This document shows, piece by piece, positions 59,201 through 64,000 of a stretch of DNA of 64,000 bases. The stretch lies in NCBI RefSeq assembly GCF_000283155.1, contig NW_004454229.1, positions 1,228,481 through 1,292,480 of the forward strand. The letters run 5' to 3'. The translations under genes were made by a program, and so were the position numbers. The stretch comes from Ceratotherium simum simum (lineage: Eukaryota; Chordata; Mammalia; Perissodactyla; Rhinocerotidae). Numbering within the stretch: position 1 is the first letter of the stretch; each line of letters begins with the position of its first letter. The notes below the pieces were generated by a model. The model saw nothing but the letters and a program-made list of their open reading frames with translations. It was not told where the DNA came from and did not search any database.

Positions 59201-59764
59201 TGAAAGGTAACCATCTGTAGTAACTATACAACTTTAAAAGGTAAAGGAGCTTTGAAAGCACTGACCTGAGATGTGTCAAACCTCTCAAAAGGAATGTGTA
59301 GGGTTTCCTCTTCCTGTGAGCATCTCTGTGTGGTAGAAAACAGCATCTGTACTCGCCTGGTCTCAGTCTCCTATTTTGTTCCTGAGCCTTAAGCTGAAGG
59401 CTCACAATTGATTTTCCATTGGTAAAAGGGAAAATCGATGATGAAATTTCTCATTTCTTTCCTTCTCTTTCACTAGCCTATTTATTACCCCACTACCCTT
59501 ATCTTGGAAACTAGAGAAGGATGATTAATTTCATGACCCAGCAGAAAATGCATGCTCCTGCCTCCATAAGACTTCCCCAGACTCCATGCCCTTAAAAAGA
59601 GTTTGAAGGGTCTTTGTGGTTCACTGAGCTCTTCTTGTCCCCTCTGCCGTTGGGGTAGTCGCTGGCCAAGCCTCGCAGGAGTGGGTACTTGTAGGGAGGG
59701 GGTTTTTCTTTCCTGCAGAGAGGAGATAACAGAAAGAGAGAAGCAAGACACTGTATTGAAATCA
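56271..59764. other. Largely unique intergenic DNA
   Basis: MIR-like text lies at 57640-57890 ('atctttcaggtgaggaaactaagattcagagagg'). 57240-57600 resembles an old L1 or L2-type fragment ('gagctcactgtctcttgaggga'). 58560-58720 is a candidate conserved element. Open frames such as 56368-56781 and 58052-58486 (minus) show no domain. Confidence 0.4.
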
Positions 59765-60400
59765 TTTGTGTGCATGTCTATCTCCCCCACTGGACTGCGA
59801 CCTCCTAGGAGCAGTGGCCTTGTCTTCCTCTTCTGTGTGTCGGAAACCCAGCCCAGGGCCTGGTTCAAAGCAGGCATCATGGCTCTGTGAATGACTGTTA
59901 GATGGATGGAGAGATACGTCATACCATTCTGGTTCTGGAGAAAGCCTAACTGTCCTACAGCAACAACTCTTCCACGTTTCCACCTTGATTCTAACTCCTT
60001 CAATTCATTTCACGATCAGATGGAGACAGACACATAGAAGAGCTACAGCTTAGGAGGGCTGGGGACCTCATTCCCTTTATAACCATCGTGGGCTCCAGAG
60101 TCCCCTTTATAGTTCTCAGGATAGCCTAATTATGGCATTTCATGATGGGGCTGTCTCCCCTACAAGTTTGGGCTCTCTGAAGGCAGAGATGTGTCTGGTT
60201 CATCTCTGTGTCCCAGCACCCAGCACACAACGCAACACCCTTAAACTCCTCTACAGTAATTGTCCACCGTCTGTTGTGCTCACACTCTAGATAGACTATG
60301 AGCTTCTGGTGGGCAGGAACCAAGTTTTATCCATTTTTGCATTTTCTATCATACAAGGCCTTCTTTGCTTGTTATGTTGTTGACTGATAAATTGATGTGC
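59765..60400 (+). repeat. L2 3'-end fragments
   Basis: 59775-59915 ('ctggactgcgacctcctaggagcagtggccttgtc') and 60155-60395 ('ctctgaaggcagagatgtgtctggttcatctctgtgtcccagcac'; 'gagcttctggtgggcaggaaccaagtttt') are typical L2 tails. Confidence 0.7.
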
Positions 60401-60429
60401 TATTCATTTGTGCACTGGACTAAGATTTA

Positions 60430-60960
60430 TTTGCAGTGGAAGAGTGGGCTTTAGAGCCAGAAAGAACTCAACTGAATTCCCAGGTCAGCTATGTACAAGA
60501 TATGACCTTGGGCGAGTTATTTAACTTCTCTGAGCTTCATTTGTGAAATGAGGATAAAATATTCCAATCTCGCAGGGGTGTTGTGAGGTTAAATGAGCTA
60601 ACAGGAGTAAACGCACCTCGTGTCTTCCCTTGCCTACTATAACTTACAAAGGCTGGTGCTAGGTGCTAGGTATGGTCCAATGGACTCTGGAGGTGATGAA
60701 GATGAGTCAGCATTGATGCTGTCCTCAGGCTGCTTACAGTTTAGTAGAGGAGACAGTTGCACAAAATAACTACACAAAATAATAAAGAACTACGATGCAT
60801 GGCAGAAAGTGGTAAATGCCATAAATATGGGACTCTCTTGGGCCCTTTGAATTAGGATTGAAGAAGTGACTCTTGAATTGAAGAAGCCCTTCTACAAGAA
60901 GTAGCCCATCATGCTCTGACCTTGGAGTACCCATTTTCTTTCACTGTTGATGAGTCATGA
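60430..60960 (+). repeat. MIR SINE followed by L2 fragment
   Basis: 60430-60620 has MIR order ('agtgggctttagagccagaa', 'accttgggcgagttatttaacttctctgagc'). 60645-60960 is L2-like ('gtgctaggtgctaggtatgg', 'tgtcctcaggctgcttacagtttagtagagg'). Confidence 0.75.
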
Positions 60961-61129
60961 ATAAGGTAGAGCTGGAACAGGTGGCAGCACATAAAAGGTT
61001 CACCTTCCCCTAACATATCTCCCCCACCAGGAAGCCTCACTGTGTGTGAAAGGCACTCACTCACTGAAGGACCTAGCTAACCTGGCAAGGCTGTCTAGAC
61101 TGGTGAGCTTCATCTAGACCTCAGTGCCC

Positions 61130-61270
61130 ATCAACAGCCTGGAGCTCATGCTTGGAATGCTGTTTACAGGGAATGTGATCTTGAAGAAGTCCCCACCCTT
61201 CTCTGAGCCTCCATTTCTGAAATAGGGAGGAGAGCCCGTGTCCTTGCTGCCTCCTAGGCTTTGGTGAATG
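61130..61270 (+). repeat. MIR-like fragment
   Basis: 'gtgatcttgaagaagtccccacccttctctgagcctccatttctgaaatagg' follows the MIR core. Confidence 0.55.
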
Positions 61271-61336
61271 GTGGTTGGGGAACAGCTTTGCAAATTACAA
61301 GGTGCCATTCACATGTCATTGAGGAGTGTGGTTCTT

Positions 61337-61529
61337 TTTTTTGTTGTGTTTTAGCTGAGGAAGATCTGCCCTGAGCTAACATCTGTTGCCAATCTTCCTC
61401 TATTTTGTTTGTGGGTTGCTGCCACAAGATGGCCACCGACGAGTGGTGTAGGTCCATGCCCAGGAACTGAACCCAGGCCGCCAAAGTGGAGCACACGGAA
61501 CCTAACCACCAGGCCACTGGGCTGGCCCA
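61337..61529 (-). mobile_element. ERE SINE, single-tail-module form, minus strand
   Basis: In reverse complement: head GGGCCAGCCCAGTGGCCTGG, 'ggcaacagatgttagctcagggcagatcttcctcagc' and an A-rich end. GTGTGGTTCTT at 61326-61336 and 61537-61547 is the target-site duplication, with a few extra bases on the right. Confidence 0.9.
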
Positions 61530-62380
61530 TCTAGGGGTGTGGTTCTTAACACCCAAAGGGAGCATGGGAAATAAGATGGGTATGTTCCTATGGGGTGGAG
61601 AGAGTGTGCAGCCCAGGTACGGTCATAGGTGGGGCAGCCCTATGTAGACGGTGGCACGGGGAGAAGACGTGCAGGGCCAGGGAGGAGTGTGACTGTGCGG
61701 ATGACTGGTGGGTTAGAAGGCAGAGCCTCTGGACTAAAGATGGGGCCCAGAGGGAGAAAGGCCCTGGAGGGCAAACATGCCATAGCCTGGGCCTCTCTCT
61801 CTCTTCTTATGCTGCCCTCCCTGACCTCTCCAGACTCAACTCCTTTGAGAAGCCGACTTCCCAGAAAATAAGCCTCTCCCTTCCAGAGGCTTCTGTAGCA
61901 CTTTGTGCCTCACCCCTCAGCACACCATTTTCTAGGTGGTTCTTTGCCCATCTGTTTCTCTCAGGAGACTATGAGTTTGATGCATTTGATTTTTCTCTAT
62001 AATTCCCGAATGAAGCACATGGAGTAGGTGCTTGAGGAATGTTTGAGGACCAGAAATGAACTTTTAGCCTTATCTTTACCATCTCGATTGCTCTAACATC
62101 CTGGCCTTGTCATTGCCTTAGAATGCATCCTTTAAGGTCCTGCTTCCTGCCTTCCACGTCCTGCCCCCCTTTCTGTTTCACCCATTTGAATTCCACTTGT
62201 CCTCTGGAATACTCTGAAGCCTTCCTGGAATACTCCTGCTCGTCTCCAAATCCTTGCCAGATGGTGTGGGAGAGTAATTTCTGGTTGGGTCTTGCTTCTC
62301 TTTTCTATAACATGAAGGGGTTGAAGTAGATGGTTCTTAGGGGCTTCTTCAGTTCTACCATTTTATAATTCATACATTCA
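61530..62380. other. Intergenic DNA, L2-like in part
   Basis: 61800-62060 resembles an L2 tail region in text such as 'cacatggagtaggtgcttgaggaatgtttga'. The plus frame 61595-62002 has no domain. Confidence 0.4.
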
Positions 62381-63115
62381 GGGCTTATTTAGGACTTAAT
62401 CTGCATGCTCTGCACCGTGCACGAAGGATACAGGAGTGACTAAGATAGTTCCTCAAGGAGCATCCTGTCTAGTGGAGAAGCCAGACATGCAGAGATGCCA
62501 TGACAATACACCCCGGGACATACTATGCTACAGGTGTGTGCAAACACAGTTAGGAATCCCACAGAGAGGTAGTAGCTCTATCTCAGGTGGAGAACAGGGA
62601 CAACAAAACAGAGGTGTGATATTTGGACAGGGCTTTGAAAGATAAGTGGCAGTTCATCATCTAGAGACAAAAAAGGAGAACATTCCAGGAAGAGGGGAAA
62701 GGACGAACAAAGACATGGAGACATGAAGATAGCTGACTTACTCAGACTGAAGCATGGGGTGTGAAGTGGTAGAAAGCAGGTGAGGTGGAGAGGGTGCTCA
62801 CAAGGTGCAGGGGTGTGCTAGGAGGCTGTAAATGACATTTTAAATGTAGGCCGGGGCTTTGAATAGCAAGAAGAGGAATTAGAACATTATTGTGACAGTA
62901 ACAGGGAGCCATAGAGGGTTTTTGAGAGAGGGCATAATCTGATCTATAGTTGAGCACTTATTATACACCGTTTGGTATTGTTTGTTATCTTTGCATGTCT
63001 ACATGCCTTTCTCCTCCATAAATTTGGGCTCCTGATGGGCAGGGGCTGTCTGTGTTCCTCCAGCACTCAGTGCAGAGCCTGGCACATGGTGGGCTCTAGT
63101 GTGTTGAGTAGCTGA
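62381..63115 (+). mobile_element. L2 LINE relic including 3' end
   Basis: 62440-62945 follows the L2 3' half ('acattccaggaagaggggaaaggacgaac', 'ggagccatagagggtttttgagagagggc'). 62975-63115 is an L2 tail ('gggctcctgatgggcaggggctgtctgtg', 'gagcctggcacatggtgggct'). Confidence 0.78.
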
Positions 63116-64000
63116 TGATTCCCCACCCTCAACAGACACACATCATAACCCGACACGGAGCCAGCCCTCCCAGCCTGTCACTGAGCCTGAGCCCACCTCA
63201 CCCTCAGAGGCCAGCCCGCCCTCCACACTCATGCTCTGTCTCCTCACAGAGGCTCACCCAGCCTGTTCATTTTTCCTGTCTAATTTTTATCCACTTTGAT
63301 GGGGCATTTTGAGCTTTAGCCCTGTGACTGTGTCACTGTGGTCCAGATAAGTGTGGGGCCTCAGCTTTGGCCATCAACGCCAATGCCCACACTGCAGCCC
63401 TCCCCAGGGACACTCTCTGAAGGGTGGCCTGGCACCCAGGGATGCCAACTGGCTCCTCCCAGCAGGTGGGTGGAAACTGACATCTTATAATTATCCATAG
63501 AGATGAGAGAAAACAAAGATTAATTTTGCATCAAAACATGTAATTTCCCTCTAAAACCAGAACTGCTCTTTCACTTACGTGATTTGATGCTTGAGTGGAA
63601 AATAATACCTAAAAGGGGAAGTATTCAAATCCCAAGTCAGAGCCTTGTGTCCTCCTGGGAATTCATTTTTCAGGAGCTGCTGACCAGTTGAGAGCTAAGT
63701 GGTATTCACAGTTTGATGAGACAGAGGTGTGGGGATGGAGAGGGATTTATTTTATTTTTCTTAATTTAAAGGTGGGTTCATTCACCTCAAGTCCTCAAGG
63801 CTGGGAGCTCTGAGGAATGAGGCCTCCAGCTCTTTTCTCAAGAGAGCTCCAAAGCTCAGGGCAATGAGGTGCCGTGGGGAGTTGAAATCAGGGCCCTGAG
63901 AATTCCCCTGCATGCTTGAGACCCAGTTTCAGGGTCCCTGCCTCCCCCCATCTGGAGGAAGTCCTCACTAACTGATGCTGGGAACACCCGGCTGGGGATC
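63116..64000. other. Unassigned intergenic DNA to the window edge
   Basis: No repeat or coding signature recognised. 63475-63565 is AT-rich with homeodomain-like and octamer-like motifs. Confidence 0.4.

Noticed and set aside
7242..61529. tRNA genes suggested by A- and B-box motifs in several places
   Set aside because: Each belongs to the head of an ERE SINE with a tail and target-site duplications, not to a folding tRNA gene.
18036..64000. AGBL4 exons expected to the right of SPATA6
   Set aside because: No splice-bounded segment resembling a carboxypeptidase was found on the minus strand. The gene's 3' end probably lies beyond the window.
1..64000. CRISPR arrays, operons or mobile defence-like systems
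   Set aside because: The window is mammalian. The spaced repeats are microsatellites and transposons, and no compact gene clusters exist.

Overview
The window is eukaryotic and mammalian: most of it is interspersed repeats, exons are tiny and separated by kilobases, and there are CpG islands. At least ten tRNA-derived SINEs of the equine repetitive element (ERE) type point to an odd-toed ungulate (Perissodactyla), most simply a horse-like species. Horse, rhinoceros and tapir cannot be told apart by reading alone.

The only protein-coding gene I can support is the 5' end of SPATA6 on the minus strand. Coding exon 1 (17643-17693) lies in a CpG-island promoter at about 17.2-18.0 kb. Exon 2 (2945-3082) and exon 3 (1755-1803) follow to the left, and the gene runs off the left edge. 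All splice sites are canonical and the phases agree. The three exons encode the first 79 residues of a protein that in other mammals builds the sperm head-tail coupling apparatus. A full palindromic CRE and two GC boxes sit just upstream of the likely start of transcription. Intron 1 (14.6 kb) is filled with plus-strand LINE-1 relics carrying six EREs and a perfect 132-bp tandem duplication.

From 18 kb to 64 kb I find no convincing coding exon. In human the next gene on this side is AGBL4, also minus strand. None of its exons is recognised here, so this looks like the SPATA6-AGBL4 intergenic interval. It holds LINE-1 (mostly minus strand), L2 and MIR relics, MaLR LTRs, hAT and Tigger DNA transposon fossils, and a degraded class III (ERVL-like) endogenous retrovirus pol region at about 43.5-44.8 kb. 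It also holds a second, unexplained CpG-rich block at about 31.9-32.8 kb and several AT-rich candidate conserved non-coding elements. Simple repeats include a 0.5-kb interrupted trinucleotide array at 52.2-52.7 kb and an ATCC array at 48.6-48.7 kb.

I see no sign of an operon-like or otherwise novel multigene system. The points most worth following are an in-frame upstream ATG that would give SPATA6 a proline-rich N-terminal extension, the orphan CpG island, the trinucleotide array, the tandem duplication and the modular structure of the SINE tails. Repeat subfamily names are from memory of consensus features and were not checked against a library.
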